Source of the DNA: JABWBD01 sp040768665
Lineage (GTDB): Bacteria > Planctomycetota > Planctomycetia > Pirellulales > Thermoguttaceae
NCBI GenBank assembly: GCA_040768665.1
Contig: JAXGMN010000014.1
Coordinates: 186,001 to 250,000, forward strand
DNA: 64,000 nucleotides
Direction: 5' to 3'
Shown: positions 1 through 8,658 of the stretch, in pieces
How the letters are laid out: every line of letters begins with the position of its first letter
Numbering within the stretch: position 1 is the first letter of the stretch
Translations under genes and position numbers: made by a program
Notes under the pieces: model-generated
What the model was told of the DNA's origin: nothing
The model's input: the letters and a program-made list of their open reading frames with translations, nothing else
Databases searched by the model: none

Positions 1-171
1 CGGTCCTGAAAAGCGACCACCGCCTCCACAGCAGCATCGGGGGAGCGGATCGGACCGAGTCGAGAGAGGAATTGGCTGATCACCACCACACGACAGTCGT
101 TTCGCGAAAAGGAAAGCCCCGTCGCCGCCAGCCGGGAAAGCAGCCGGTCGATCGGCGGGAGCGGGGCCGGG
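1..171 (-). other. possible partial coding fragment, unknown
   Basis: Read on the minus strand, bases 171 to 1 give about 55 uninterrupted residues of protein-like composition, including PPIDRLLSRLAATG and VVVISQFLSRLG, and run off the left edge. No start codon is visible. Upstream on the same strand, bases 360-175 also read well in a neighbouring frame (MAKLIADELPQEHRLM), so this could be one minus-strand gene broken by a frameshift. The plus strand is open here too. I do not recognise the family and cannot be sure of the strand. Confidence 0.22.
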
Positions 172-231
172 TTTGGTGTCGGCGGCAAATTCGTTGAGGA
201 CTGCGTCCAGCTTCTCGCCCACCATGAGGCG

Positions 232-877
232 ATGCTCTTGAGGCAATTCGTCGGCGATGAGTTTGGCCATGGTGGCGACGGTCTGGAAGGGCCGCTGGGA
301 GCCTGCGGGACATTGCCCAATCGCGAAAGCTACCGCATGCTGATCACCGGCACGGCACTGGGATCGTTCGGATTTGAACTCGAAGAGCATGTTCCTGCGG
401 GACAGTTGTCGTTGCCCGGACTGTCGCCTATCGAGGAGGCAATCGACGAGGCCCGCACGATGATGGAAGCTACTCTTGGGACCGATGATGATCTGGCTGA
501 AGCGGCATCGGGCACCGACCGCCGGGCGGTCGCGGCGCTGCGTGACTTCGTAAAGATCCTGGCCGATCACGAAGCGGTTTGCGCTTTGGAGTCCGATGGA
601 AAGCTCTTTCGCTTTTGCGACGTGGGTGAAGTTCGCAGGAGTGTGGACCGGTTGAGCCAAGACACGATCCACGAGGCGGAGGAGACGATCGAAGGCGTAT
701 TCCAGGGCGTGCTTCCGCATCGTCGCTCGTTCGCTTTTCAAGATGTCGGATACCGCCGAGATCATCACCGGGAAGGTCGGCGGCGCGATCGAAAACGCCG
801 CCGAGATCGATCATGTGCTTGAGCGGGATGTGAGGATTACGGTGCTGACGACATATGGTGTCCAGTATAGTCTATGA
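232..877 (+). pseudogene. frameshifted conserved hypothetical protein
   Basis: The first frame (ATG 232) looks coding to about base 738: it is acidic, helix-rich and contains SPIEEAIDEARTMMEA and FVKILADHEAV. The plausible continuation then shifts by one base at about 738-743. The new frame reads MSDTAEIITGKVGGAIENAA and ends VRITVLTT with a stop at 875-877. Beta-rich tails of this kind follow FxGVLP-type segments in many uncharacterised plasmid- and phage-associated proteins, and the FQGVLP segment sits just before the shift here. The protein is about 210 residues if the frames are joined. The true start may lie upstream, since the frame is open from base 10. I see no catalytic motif. The frameshift, together with the decayed neighbours to the right, suggests a dead gene. 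Confidence 0.5.
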
Positions 878-935
878 TAAGGGTCACACGACAGTGGGGG
901 CAGGGGGAGCTGTTACGCGTCTCTGCTAACGATTC

Positions 936-1214
936 TCAGGTCGCTGCCCGCAGCCTTCGGCAATCGGGATGGCGCGGGCGGCCCCCCTCTTCCTTGGCGA
1001 CCTCGGCGTTGACTCCGACCGCGCTGGAGCCGATAATTCCTATGTTGAGATTCGGTGCCGGACGGCTTTGTTCCGGCGATGGGCCGCAAGGCCGCCGGAT
1101 CTCTTTTTTATGCGCTCGGCCACGGCGATCTGGAATGGTCACGCCCGCCAACACGCGGAACTTGCGCCCGGTGTTCACGTTTTCGCGGAAGCTCTCGTCA
1201 AGACAGACCAGCAT
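936..1214 (-). pseudogene. truncated DUF3800-like fragment
   Basis: The first 28 residues from ATG 1214 (MLVCLDESF..., then FRVLAGVTIP) match the usual opening of DUF3800 proteins: a beta strand with an Asp-Glu-Ser motif and a second hydrophobic strand. DUF3800 is an RNase H-like family often found in mobile or defence loci. The rest of the frame is Arg/Pro/Gly-rich and does not look coding. A neighbouring frame continues with AERIKKRSGG before a stop, so at least one frameshift and a large 3' deletion are likely. The family call rests on a short N-terminus only. Confidence 0.35.
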
Positions 1215-1295
1215 CGCTCTGCTCCATCACCCGCCTATAGCTTCAAATACTTCCCAATTCATCGCGCTACGCATGCAGCGAGCCATTTCGCTGGT

Positions 1296-1690
1296 TCACT
1301 TCTCCGCCGCAATAGCCAGTGCGAGGTTCAATTCCAACAGGTTCCCCAACAAAACCTCATCCGAAATGCCCGGATCCCACCGATACGCTGCGAATACCGC
1401 CTCGTCCAGCCGCCGGTGCGCGAGGTCGAGCCAAGTGGGCGCTGGTTGTAGAGGTTGGTGAGTGTCCGCTTTTTTAGTTCCTTCGCCGCGTCTGCGTCGC
1501 AGGCGACGAGGCGCGGATAGCGGACGGTGCCGATGCCGCGGGCGTTGGTCTTGTGGACGTAGCGCTCACCAGGGGCCATCGACCGAGCCGGGCAGTTCCA
1601 GGATCTCTTTGGCGCACCCACTCCGGCGGATTCAGCCAGTTGCTCCGAAGCCGGCCCAACTCCGCCGCCGCCTCCGTATCGCTACATGTC
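1296..1690 (-). pseudogene. C-terminal relic of an MmeI-like restriction-methylation gene (copy 1)
   Basis: Reading right to left, the fragment starts inside a coding sequence (LRSNWLNPPEW), changes frame near 1605, reads GSVDGPW and meets an in-frame stop. It then gives RYVHKTNARGIGTVRYPRLV and KRTLTNLYNQRP. One base is missing at about 1454: GTGGGCGC here against GTGGGCCGC in the second copy. After that shift it continues TWLDLAHRRLDEAVFAAY and ends LLELNLALAIAAEK at the stop 1296-1298. These are the C-terminal landmarks of the large type IIL/MmeI-like fused methyltransferase-nuclease family. The methyltransferase and nuclease domains are absent. The DNA is clearly homologous to 2640-2920. 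Confidence 0.7.
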
Positions 1691-1693
1691 CCC

Positions 1694-2560
1694 TCAATTC
1701 TCCATATCTTTCTGGAATTCCTCCAGATCGGCACACGAAGCCGCCTTTCGCACCAACTCGGTCAGACGGTCTTGATCCGTTATCGATTGGATGCGCTCGG
1801 CGATCTCATGCGGAACTTCCCCAAATCGAGTCTCAAGAAACACCAGAATACTCCGTTGAGTGTTCTCGGCAACAAGCTCCTGAATCAGCGGCGATTCAAT
1901 CATGACTTCTCTGCCTCCCAAAATAGGCAACAATGCGCTCAGCAACCCCGCATCATTATACCGCAGACGCGTCAGCACCTGGGTTACCGCCAGCAGGTTG
2001 GCCCTCTCCCCCGCGGGAGCGTGCTCTTCGATCACGTCCCGGCAGCGCCGGATTACGGCTTCCGGCGGCTCGGCGAAATCGGTCAATGGCACCCAGGGTA
2101 TTAACCCGACGTCCTGCGTTTCCAGAAGCCTCTCTGCGGGAACGGTCCACAGCTCGACGACATGCCATTTCATGCTGCACGAGGACAGCCCGCGCCGGCT
2201 GCGGAGGTTGCGGCGAGTCGGTATGCGATACTTTCCTTTCGGCCGGAGCACCAGAGTCACCGTCTCCGGCAGTTCCCGGCGGTCGAGGTAGACCAGCATC
2301 AAGTCGCGGGTTAATTGCTCCGCCACGCGCTGCTCCGGGAAGGTCGCCACTTCCAACAGGAACGCTTCTTCGCGGGTTTCGCCAGCCAGACGGACCTCCA
2401 AGAGCCCGTCGGGCAACTGCCGCGGCTGAACGATCTCGGCCTGGGCGGGCCGCCACGCCTCGATGCCTTCGATCCGGGCTAGCCGCAGCATCGAGTCGCC
2501 GTGGTGCTGGATCAGCCACTTGCTGCTCCTGTCGTAGGGCTGGTGTTCTTCGTTGCCCAT
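1694..2560 (-). CDS. Rpn-like PD-(D/E)XK family protein, uncharacterised
   Basis: This intact 288-residue protein starts at ATG 2560, where a GGGAGG ribosome site lies about 12 bases upstream; the longer open frame upstream looks non-coding. The N-terminal half (PYDRSSKWLIQHHGD, then LLEVRLAGETREEAFLLEVA and FPEQRVAEQLTRDL) has the layout of Rpn/transposase_31-like nuclease domains: a helical start followed by strands carrying spaced acidic residues. The helical C-terminal half includes LTRLRYNDAGLLSALLPILG. Close relatives are common as multicopy conserved hypotheticals in planctomycetes and cyanobacteria. It lies between two relics of the same MmeI-like gene family, so it may belong to a former defence or mobile island. 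A DNA-cleavage role is family inference; I did not confirm the catalytic residues. Confidence 0.6.
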   Translation of the reverse strand: MGNEEHQPYDRSSKWLIQHHGDSMLRLARIEGIEAWRPAQAEIVQPRQLPDGLLEVRLAGETREEAFLLEVATFPEQRVAEQLTRDLMLVYLDRRELPETVTLVLRPKGKYRIPTRRNLRSRRGLSSCSMKWHVVELWTVPAERLLETQDVGLIPWVPLTDFAEPPEAVIRRCRDVIEEHAPAGERANLLAVTQVLTRLRYNDAGLLSALLPILGGREVMIESPLIQELVAENTQRSILVFLETRFGEVPHEIAERIQSITDQDRLTELVRKAASCADLEEFQKDMEN

Positions 2561-2622
2561 CACGGTTTGTTCCTCCCGACAAATCCCGATCGCAGCCGCG
2601 TCACTTGTGCCGCTTCGAGGTT

Positions 2623-3267
2623 CTACTCTCCCGGTGTTCCGGCGCGTGCGAGGTTCACTTCCAACAGATTCCCCAGCAACTCCTCGTCCGAAATCGCCGG
2701 ATCCCACCCATACGCCGCGAACACCGCCTCGTCAAGCCGCCGGTGCGCCAGGTCCAGCCAAGTGGGCCGCTGGTTGTAGAGGTTGGTGAGCGTCCGCTTC
2801 TTGAGTTCCTTCGCCGCGTCTGCGTCGCAGGGGACGAGACGCGGATAGCGGACGGTGCCGATGCCGCGGGCGTTGGGCTTGTGGACGTAGCGGGACCAGG
2901 GGCCGTCGACCGTGCCGGTGAAGTTGGTGTGGATCTCGAAGCGGTCCAGGTCGCAGGCGACCAAAAGTGGCGGGTTCTCCAGGGCCTCGCGGTAGAGAAG
3001 AAGCTGCTGGTAGGCTTCGTCCAGGTTGCGGCGCTTCTTCTTGTACTCCCAACCAAAACGGCCGCGCATCCAGACATCCGCCCATCCCTGGCCGCCGGAC
3101 GTCTTGCGGACTCCGCGCTCGAACGTGTACCAGGCGCCGTCGGGATCGGTGGTGGCCGGGGTCGGCTGCCCCAACAAGGCGCAGAGATCGAGAAAATGCT
3201 GCTGGCAGGCGCTCCGTTCGGAGAGGTTGGCGCGTTGCCACTTGGCAGTGAATTCGTGCGGCGTCAT
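2623..3267 (-). pseudogene. MmeI-like restriction-methylation protein with in-frame internal deletion (copy 2)
   Basis: The frame is open for 214 residues, yet it joins only the two ends of a protein normally near 900 residues. Residues 1-120 match the N-terminal helical/nuclease region of MmeI-like proteins: MTPHEFTAKWQRANLSER, LCALLGQPTPA, WYTFERGVRKTSGGQGWADV, then FGWEYKKKRRNLDEAYQQLL. Immediately after FEIHTNFTGTV comes the C-terminal block DGPWSRYVHKPNARGIG, TLTNLYNQRPTWLDLAHRR, ending LLEVNLARAGTPGE. The methyltransferase and target-recognition domains are missing. The join falls where copy 1 reads GSVDGPW, so the deletion may have occurred through the shared GxVDGPW segment. It cannot be an active restriction-modification enzyme. 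The start at 3267 follows the family N-terminus; no good ribosome site is visible. Confidence 0.68.
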
Positions 3268-4030
3268 CCCTGCGGCCCGTCGAGTGTGGGTTCGTTCGTT
3301 CCGCGCACGGTGCGCGTCTTTCGCCACGCCGCGGTGATGGGTTTGCAGGTGTCCGGTCCAGCCCCATTGCCCGTTTGCCTGCGGCTCGGCTGCTGCGAGA
3401 TAGGATCCAAACCTGCCCCACGGCCGGCAACGCCCCGATTTTAGCCGGTCGGGGGGAACTCGCCTAGTGTCCGGTCACCGAGGCAAGTGCGCCAATTTAG
3501 AGGTAGCTTATGCTGCATGCGTCAGCCGTGGCCGTGAGCGAGGTCGACGTCCCTGCGGATCCGCCGTTGCGAAGCCGACCGGGCGAGCCCGCTCGCGGTT
3601 AACAGACAGGTCTGATCTGCACCCGGGGCGAGACTCGAGGGGTGATTTGAGGTCGCAGCTTGAATGTTGAATAGACTCCTGTTCAACCGGCGGATGCTTC
3701 CTCAAGGAAGCTTGGCCCCAGGGCTGCGCGGACTTCCCCTGGGCTTTCGACTCTGGCCCCTTCAGGGCCGTCCACTGCCACGGCAAAGCTTCCCCTGGGG
3801 TCGCTGGGCGCGTGCGCGGCGTTTCTCAATGAGTCTTGATAATTGGTGGAATTGTCGTGGCGGTGGGGCTCGCGTTGTAGCCGCCAATCGGGGCTTCCAC
3901 CGGGCAAGCCCGGCGGCGGCCTTTTTGTCCGAATCGTGAAACGTGATTTCGCTGCCAATCATCGCCGCAGCGGGATGAACCGCGGTGATGGCGTTTCCAG
4001 TTTGAGCCGTCATGGTCCGGATGACGTGGA

Positions 4031-4080
4031 AAGTACGGAGTACAAAGTACAGAGTACGGAGTAGAGAGTACGTGAGTACA
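4031..4080. repeat. AGTAC-type tandem simple repeat
   Basis: Units such as AAGTACGG, AGTACAA, AGTACAG, AGTACGG and AGTAG follow one another for about 50 bases, each 7-9 bases long. The array lies in non-coding DNA. It resembles, in style only, the AATGAC heptamer array at 43261-43295. Confidence 0.7.
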
Positions 4081-4119
4081 AATCCTTCGAGTTGGCGGTG
4101 CGCTCTGCCGGGGTGCTGA

Positions 4120-4207
4120 GGGCTAGCTGGTGAACCTTTGGCCCCTGCCGCGCGAGGCGGCAGGGGGCCGGACGTGTGTTGGAGGACATGGGCTAGCTGC
4201 TGAACCT
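4120..4207. repeat. direct repeats flanking a hairpin
   Basis: GGGCTAGCTGGTGAACCT (4120-4137) recurs at 4190-4207 with one mismatch, 70 bases apart. Between them lies a perfect 10-bp stem, CCCCTGCCGC (4142-4151) with GCGGCAGGGG (4157-4166), around a 5-base loop. It is not next to a recognisable gene end. Confidence 0.6.
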
Positions 4208-4482
4208 CGTTCACCTGCTGGATCAACCGGCAGGGGTCCGATGGAAGTGGATGGCCTTGCGAACATCGCGGGAGAGACTATGCGCGTCGTCGTTTTGATC
4301 TGCACGAGGCAGTTCCCATTTCTGGACGGCCGGCAATTCTCATTGCGACGAAAGCCATCGAGTCGGATGAAAAGAACGTCAACTGCCCACTTTTGGCTCT
4401 TGCCCCTGCTCTGGCAGAGAGCCCTTCGACGGCATGGAAGGTGCCGCAAGCAATCGCCTCCAAACGGTCCTGAAAAGCAGCC

Positions 4483-4609
4483 GGTAACCGTTCACGGGGC
4501 GGAAGAGAGGGGGACAGGTCCATGTTTTCGGCCAGCGTCTTTGTTGCCAAAATGGGTCCACTGGCCAAAAAAATTGGACCAGTCCCCGGCCGCCCCGTGA
4601 ACGGTTACC
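4483..4609. repeat. palindromic repeat element, copy 1
   Basis: The element has perfect 20-bp inverted ends, GGTAACCGTTCACGGGGCGG at 4483-4502 and its reverse complement at 4590-4609. A second, imperfect inner inversion runs from GGGGACAGGTCC to GGACCAGTCCCC, followed inwards by GTTTTCGGCCAG/CTGGCC. The whole 127-bp unit can fold into one long hairpin. A diverged copy lies at 6724-6847. The GGGACAGGYCC core also appears at 58109 and 58219. It resembles non-autonomous palindromic (REP/MITE-like) elements; no transposase is present in the window. Confidence 0.8.
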
Positions 4610-4712
4610 CGATCTCCACCTCCGTGATCGGCGGGAGTGGGTCAGCGGCCGACGCTGTGGCGGCGGCGAGAAGGAGCAGAAAGAACCCCACGTTGCGACA
4701 AGGCCAGTTCAT
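4605..4712 (-). pseudogene. secreted-protein gene start truncated by the palindromic repeat
   Basis: From ATG 4712 the frame reads MNWPCRNVGFFLLLLAAATA and continues SAADPLPPITEVEIG to a stop at 4605-4607, 35 residues in all. It is a good type I signal peptide: a short N-region with one Arg, a leucine/alanine core and an ASA-A cleavage site at residues 20-23. The stop codon is made by the terminal GGTAACC of the palindromic element, so the element appears to have landed in, or recombined into, a secreted-protein gene and removed everything after the first dozen mature residues. CTCCTGGAGACGCAATC precedes the ATG and contains a usable GGAG. Confidence 0.5.
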
Positions 4713-5216
4713 GATTGCGTCTCCAGGAGCCGTTTCAAGGACGGTCAGAAATGTGTCAGTAGCGGATTTACGTTCCAGCTTAACAGGCTACACCCACATG
4801 CTCGGCCTCCGCCATGAAGATACTTTTTCACGATGTCGTCTCCCAAAACGGCGAAGCGAGACTCCTACTTGGACACCGGCAGCGCTCTCAACGTACGCCA
4901 AGGTACAGCTCCATGCCAGTGCCGTGCGACAAGCCGGCCTCGTCGTGGAACCTGCGACGGAGAACTCACCATGCATTTCCTCAGGCATGGCCGAGCAAAT
5001 GGTTGTAACAGGAATCGAGGCTGGCTAGAATCGGGGGGCCTGGTTGACCCGGCTGGGCACGAACCGAGTCGAAATCGAGGCCTTGACCAAGCTCACCGCC
5101 GCTTTTTTGGGCATGCTCGGGGAGTGCAATGAACGCCGTCTTGATGGAGCCGCCGAAGTCCTTCGCCGGGTCGGGAATGGAAGGCGGTCCCTATCTCACT
5201 TCAAGGAGCTTTTATC
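4713..5216. other. 500 bp without a convincing gene
   Basis: No domain or good ribosome site was seen. The final part on the plus strand (about 5050-5200) reads NRVEIEALTKLTAAFLGMLG and could be a decayed coding fragment, but it has no recognisable family and stops before the next gene. The promoter of the ceramidase-like gene should lie here; no clear -35/-10 pair was found. Confidence 0.4.
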
Positions 5217-6686
5217 ATGCGAACCCACATCTTCTCGGCCTTTTTCTCCATTGCGATCTCGCTGCTGCCGGCGTCGCCGTCGGTCGCCGCGCAGTTGCTC
5301 GTCGGCACGGCTACGGCCGATATCACTCCCGAGGGCCCCGTGGCGCTCCGCGGGCAATTCCACCTGCGGATCAGCAAATCGGTGGAGACGCCGCTATCGG
5401 CCGGCGTGGTGGCCCTGGAATCGCGCGACGGCGACCAATCGCTGGACGCGGCCGTCATGGTGGCCTGCGACTTGATTGCCATTCCCGACGACGTGCGGCG
5501 GATGGTCCGCGAGGAAGTGGCCAAGCGCGTCGCCGGGCTGGACCCGGCGAAGATCTTCCTCAGCGGCACGCACACGCACACGGCGCCCGTGATGGATCCC
5601 GGCAGTTTTGTCCTGCCCGAGGAAGGCGTTTTGCCGATCGAGCAGTACCGGGCGTTTCTTGTGGAGCGGCTTGCCGACGCGATCGCCAAGGCCTGGAACG
5701 GCCGCGTGCCGGGCAGTGTGACCTGGGGACTCGGCCATGCTGTGGTGGCGTACAACCGCCGCGCGGTCTATGCCGACGGCTCCGCCCGCATGTACGGCGC
5801 CACGAACGTGCCGGAGTTCCGCGGCATCGAGGGCTACGAGGACCATAGCGTCAATACGCTGTTCTTCTGGAACGCGGAGGGCTTGCTGGTCGCCGTCGCG
5901 ATCAACGTGGCGTGCCCGTCGCAGGTGGTCGAAGGCCGCTCGACGATCAATGCCGACTATTGGCATCCGGTGTACACGGCCCTCCGCGAGCGCTATGGCC
6001 AGGAATTGTGCATTCTGGGCTGGTGCGGCGCCGCCGGCGACCAGGCCCCGCGCCCCATGTTCCGCAAAGCGGCCGAAGCCCGCATGGCGAAGCTCCGCGG
6101 ACTGGACGCCTTGGCGGAGCTTGCCCGCCGCATCGTGCAGGCGGTCGACGACACCTACGAGGTGGTGAAAGACGACCGCCACAGCGAAGTGCCGCTGGTC
6201 CACCACGTCGAGACCGTCCGGCTTCCCATGCGCCTGGTGACGGAGGCCGAATACAAGGAGGCGAAGGCCGGGCAGCAGAGTGCGGCCGACGCCATTGCCA
6301 AGGACCCCAAGGCGGCTGACCGCTCACACACCGCCATGCGGTGGCACGGCCGCACGGTCGAGCGGTTCGAGGCCCAGAAGGATGATCCCAACCCGCTGCA
6401 CGAGATGGAGTTGCACGTACTGCGCATTGGCGACGCGGTGATCTGCACGAATCAGTTCGAGTTGTTCACCGACTACGGCATTCAGATGAAGGCCCGCAGC
6501 AAGGCATTGCAGACTTTTGTGGTCCAACTGGCCGGCGCCGGCACCTATCTGCCGACAGAGCGGGCGGTCCGCGGCGGCAGCTACAGCGCGATCGTGCAGA
6601 GCAACCGGGTCGGCCCCGAGGGCGGGCAGGTGCTGGTGGATAAGACCATCGAGGCGATCGACGCGGTTTTCGCGCCGCGCGAATGA
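5217..6686 (+). CDS. secreted neutral/alkaline ceramidase-like protein (paralogue A)
   Basis: The 489-residue protein begins with a signal peptide (about residues 1-25, cleavage near SVAA-Q). The mature part opens with the LLVGTATADITPEGP strand pattern found at the start of neutral/alkaline ceramidase-type domains. The SGTHTHTAP segment (His119 and His121) matches the zinc-binding HxH of that family. Conserved blocks CPSQVVEG, GWCGAAGDQAPR and a closing SNRVGPEGGQ follow. True neutral ceramidases are near 650-700 residues and carry a C-terminal Ig-like domain that this protein lacks, so the substrate need not be ceramide. Many planctomycetes carry several such short relatives. Ribosome site AAGGAGC lies just upstream (CTTCAAGGAGCTTTTATC). 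It is convergent with paralogue B. Confidence 0.85.
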   Translation: MRTHIFSAFFSIAISLLPASPSVAAQLLVGTATADITPEGPVALRGQFHLRISKSVETPLSAGVVALESRDGDQSLDAAVMVACDLIAIPDDVRRMVREEVAKRVAGLDPAKIFLSGTHTHTAPVMDPGSFVLPEEGVLPIEQYRAFLVERLADAIAKAWNGRVPGSVTWGLGHAVVAYNRRAVYADGSARMYGATNVPEFRGIEGYEDHSVNTLFFWNAEGLLVAVAINVACPSQVVEGRSTINADYWHPVYTALRERYGQELCILGWCGAAGDQAPRPMFRKAAEARMAKLRGLDALAELARRIVQAVDDTYEVVKDDRHSEVPLVHHVETVRLPMRLVTEAEYKEAKAGQQSAADAIAKDPKAADRSHTAMRWHGRTVERFEAQKDDPNPLHEMELHVLRIGDAVICTNQFELFTDYGIQMKARSKALQTFVVQLAGAGTYLPTERAVRGGSYSAIVQSNRVGPEGGQVLVDKTIEAIDAVFAPRE

Positions 6687-6723
6687 CGTGCCCGCGCAGG
6701 TGCTGCGGTTTGTCGGCGCTTCC

Positions 6724-6847
6724 GTAACCGTTCACGGAGCGGAAGAGAAGGGGACAGGTCCATGTTTTCGGCCACTGGTTTTGTAGCCAAAATGCGTCAA
6801 CCGGCCGAAAAATGGACCAGTCCCCGGCCGCCCCGTGAACAGTTACC
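6724..6847. repeat. palindromic repeat element, copy 2
   Basis: This copy of the 4483-4609 element carries the same GGGGACAGGTCCATGTTTTC core and the same ends (GTAACCGTTCACGGAGCGG at 6724-6742, CCGCCCCGTGAACAGTTAC at 6829-6847), with two changed bases in the arms. It lies 37 bases after the stop of paralogue A, between two convergent genes, where its stem could also end transcription in both directions. Confidence 0.8.
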
Positions 6848-6925
6848 CGCTTCCGTTTGTCTTGCCTTCCCGTGGCGTTGGAATGGACAGCCGCCAGCGA
6901 TCAACCTGAAACGGAAATGCTTCCG

Positions 6926-6970
6926 AGCAGCCGGGCTGATATGCGGGTAAATTCTCATCCGCCGCTCGCC
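6926..6970. repeat. 45-bp dispersed repeat, copy 1
   Basis: Bases 6926-6970 match 11782-11826 at 44 of 45 positions. Both begin AGCAGCCGGGCTGATATGC, continue with an AT-richer centre and end GCCGCTCGCC. Here the repeat lies just beyond the stop of the minus-strand ceramidase-like gene. The left arm of the hairpin seen with copy 2 is missing. Confidence 0.8.
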
Positions 6971-6979
6971 CTACGGCGT

Positions 6980-8431
6980 CTACCACAGTTCCTCGATGGC
7001 TTCGACCGTTCGGTCGACCAGCACCTGGGCACCCTCGGGACCGACGAGGTTGTGGGTGACCTCGGCGCTGTAGCCGCCGGCCTGGACGGCCCGCGGCGTC
7101 GGCACGTAATAGGCGAAGTCCAGCGGAGCGGCAAGTTGGATCATGACCGTCTGCTCGGCCGGGCTGCGGGCCTGGATTTGTACGCCGTAGTCGACGTAGA
7201 GCTCAAACGGATTGGTGGCGATCGCCACGTCGCCCAGCCGGAGCACGTGCATCTCCGCGGAATAGACCGGATCTGCTTTCTTGTGTGCTTCGTAGCGGTC
7301 GACGACATAGCCGTAGAAGTGCCGGTTCCACCAGTCGGGTCCGACCATTTTGGGCTTGGCGTCCAGGGCGTCGCAGATTTCTTTCGCATGGGCATATTCC
7401 TGATCGCTGACCTTACAACCCGGAAGGTCCACACGCCGGACGTCGTGCCGAAACGGAAGATCGGTGCGGACATCCTGGATGATCACGCTCAGGACATCGT
7501 CGAAGGCGTTGGCGATTCGCCGGCCCAACTCTTCCGTTCGCGTCAGGCCGCGGAGGCGGTCCATGCGGGCCTCGCTCTTCTTGCGAAACAGCAAATTGGG
7601 GGCTTGGTCGCCGGCCGGAGCGCAGAAGCCGAGCACACAGACGTCGTCGCCGTGACGCTGGTGAACGAGCTTTCGCACGTCGTGCCAGAAATCGGCACTG
7701 AGCATCGAACCGCCGATCGATTGCGAGGGGCAGGCGAGCGTGATGGCGACTGCCGTGAGCTTCTGCCGGCGATCGAAGAAGCAGAGGACGTCGACGGCGT
7801 GGTCTTCGTAGCCTTCGATGTGGCGAAAAGCCGGCGTATTGGTATCGCCGTACATCTTCGCCGTGCCGTCGTCGTAGACGGCGCGGCGATTGCAGCCGAT
7901 CACCGCGTGGCCCAGCCCCCAGGCCGCCGCGCCTGGCACACGGCTCTCCCAGGCGCGGACAACCGCCTCGGCCATCCGCTCGTACAGCAGCGGCACGTAC
8001 TCCTTAGGCTGCATGGCGTTGCCGTAGTCCTCTTCGTTGTAGCGGTCCTGCAAGAGGACTGGGGCTGCGTGCGTGTGGGTGGCGGCCAGGAAGAGCTTGT
8101 TTATGTCGACCCCCTTGAGCCGGCCGCCGAGATACTTGCGAAAGCCCTCTTGGATTCCAGGCCGGATCACGCAGAGATCGCAGGAAACAAGAATCACCTG
8201 ATCGACGACCTTGCCGCTCTTGCGGCTTTCCAGGGCCAACACGTTGGCCGTGCAGCGGCTGTGGATCCCCTTGGAAACCCGCACGGTCTTCATCCCGGTC
8301 AACGGCACCGGGCGATCGGGGGTGATGTCGGCGGTCGCAGCGCCGACGTAGAGCTCATCGGCCGACGAGCTTGCCGCGAGCGGGAAAAGGAAGGGCAGGA
8401 GGCAGATAGCAAGTCGAAGTTGCGTGGTCAT
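6980..8431 (-). CDS. secreted neutral/alkaline ceramidase-like protein (paralogue B)
   Basis: This 483-residue homologue of the 5217-6686 product shares its domain order. It has a signal peptide (residues 1-23, MTTQLRLAICLLPFLFPLA), the opening ELYVGAATADITPDRP, a zinc-type segment AATHTHAAP with His119 and His121, CPSQSIGG, GFCAPAGDQAPN and a final HNLVGPEGAQ block. The start at 8431 is set by the signal peptide; upstream codons look non-coding. Like A, it lacks the long C-terminal part of true neutral ceramidases. The two genes converge and are separated by 293 bases of repeats, so they probably arose by duplication and inversion, or were brought together. Expected location is the periplasm or outside the cell. 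Confidence 0.85.
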   Translation of the reverse strand: MTTQLRLAICLLPFLFPLAASSSADELYVGAATADITPDRPVPLTGMKTVRVSKGIHSRCTANVLALESRKSGKVVDQVILVSCDLCVIRPGIQEGFRKYLGGRLKGVDINKLFLAATHTHAAPVLLQDRYNEEDYGNAMQPKEYVPLLYERMAEAVVRAWESRVPGAAAWGLGHAVIGCNRRAVYDDGTAKMYGDTNTPAFRHIEGYEDHAVDVLCFFDRRQKLTAVAITLACPSQSIGGSMLSADFWHDVRKLVHQRHGDDVCVLGFCAPAGDQAPNLLFRKKSEARMDRLRGLTRTEELGRRIANAFDDVLSVIIQDVRTDLPFRHDVRRVDLPGCKVSDQEYAHAKEICDALDAKPKMVGPDWWNRHFYGYVVDRYEAHKKADPVYSAEMHVLRLGDVAIATNPFELYVDYGVQIQARSPAEQTVMIQLAAPLDFAYYVPTPRAVQAGGYSAEVTHNLVGPEGAQVLVDRTVEAIEELW

Positions 8432-8658
8432 GCAATTATCCCATTCCTGATTATCGCGTCTTCGGGAATCATCGGGCGGAGTGGCCATCATCTCGGCAGT
8501 ATAACCGGGGTATATGTCGCGTAGCTCAGCCATGCATCGGAGACGAGTCCTCGCATCGTCCTCCGTGTGACCCTGTGAAAGATGGCCAGGTCAGACGGCT
8601 AGGATATGCGGCGCGGTCGAGGTTGCTTTCAGGACCGATTTCGCCGCCGCATCGCCTC

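Larger units (their letters stand above)
3268..4482. other. about 1.2 kb without a convincing gene
   Basis: Several short frames are open on both strands but none has convincing codon structure, a ribosome site or a recognisable domain. The stretch contains a tandem AGTAC-type simple repeat (4031-4080) and a pair of direct repeats around a hairpin (4120-4207). The 14-mer CGGTCCTGAAAAGC at 4466-4479 also occurs at bases 1-14 of the window. It looks like decayed intergenic or former coding DNA. Confidence 0.5.

Noticed and set aside
1933..3444. 503-codon plus-strand frame at the left end
   Set aside because: It is antisense to the Rpn-like gene and the MmeI-like relic; Arg/Ala/Pro/Gly-rich shadow.
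4031..4080. possible CRISPR-like array
   Set aside because: Units are 7-9 bases with no spacers; it is a simple tandem repeat.
6857..8524. 555-codon plus-strand frame over the second ceramidase-like gene
   Set aside because: It is an antisense shadow of a gene with clear family motifs; it has no ribosome site or domain.
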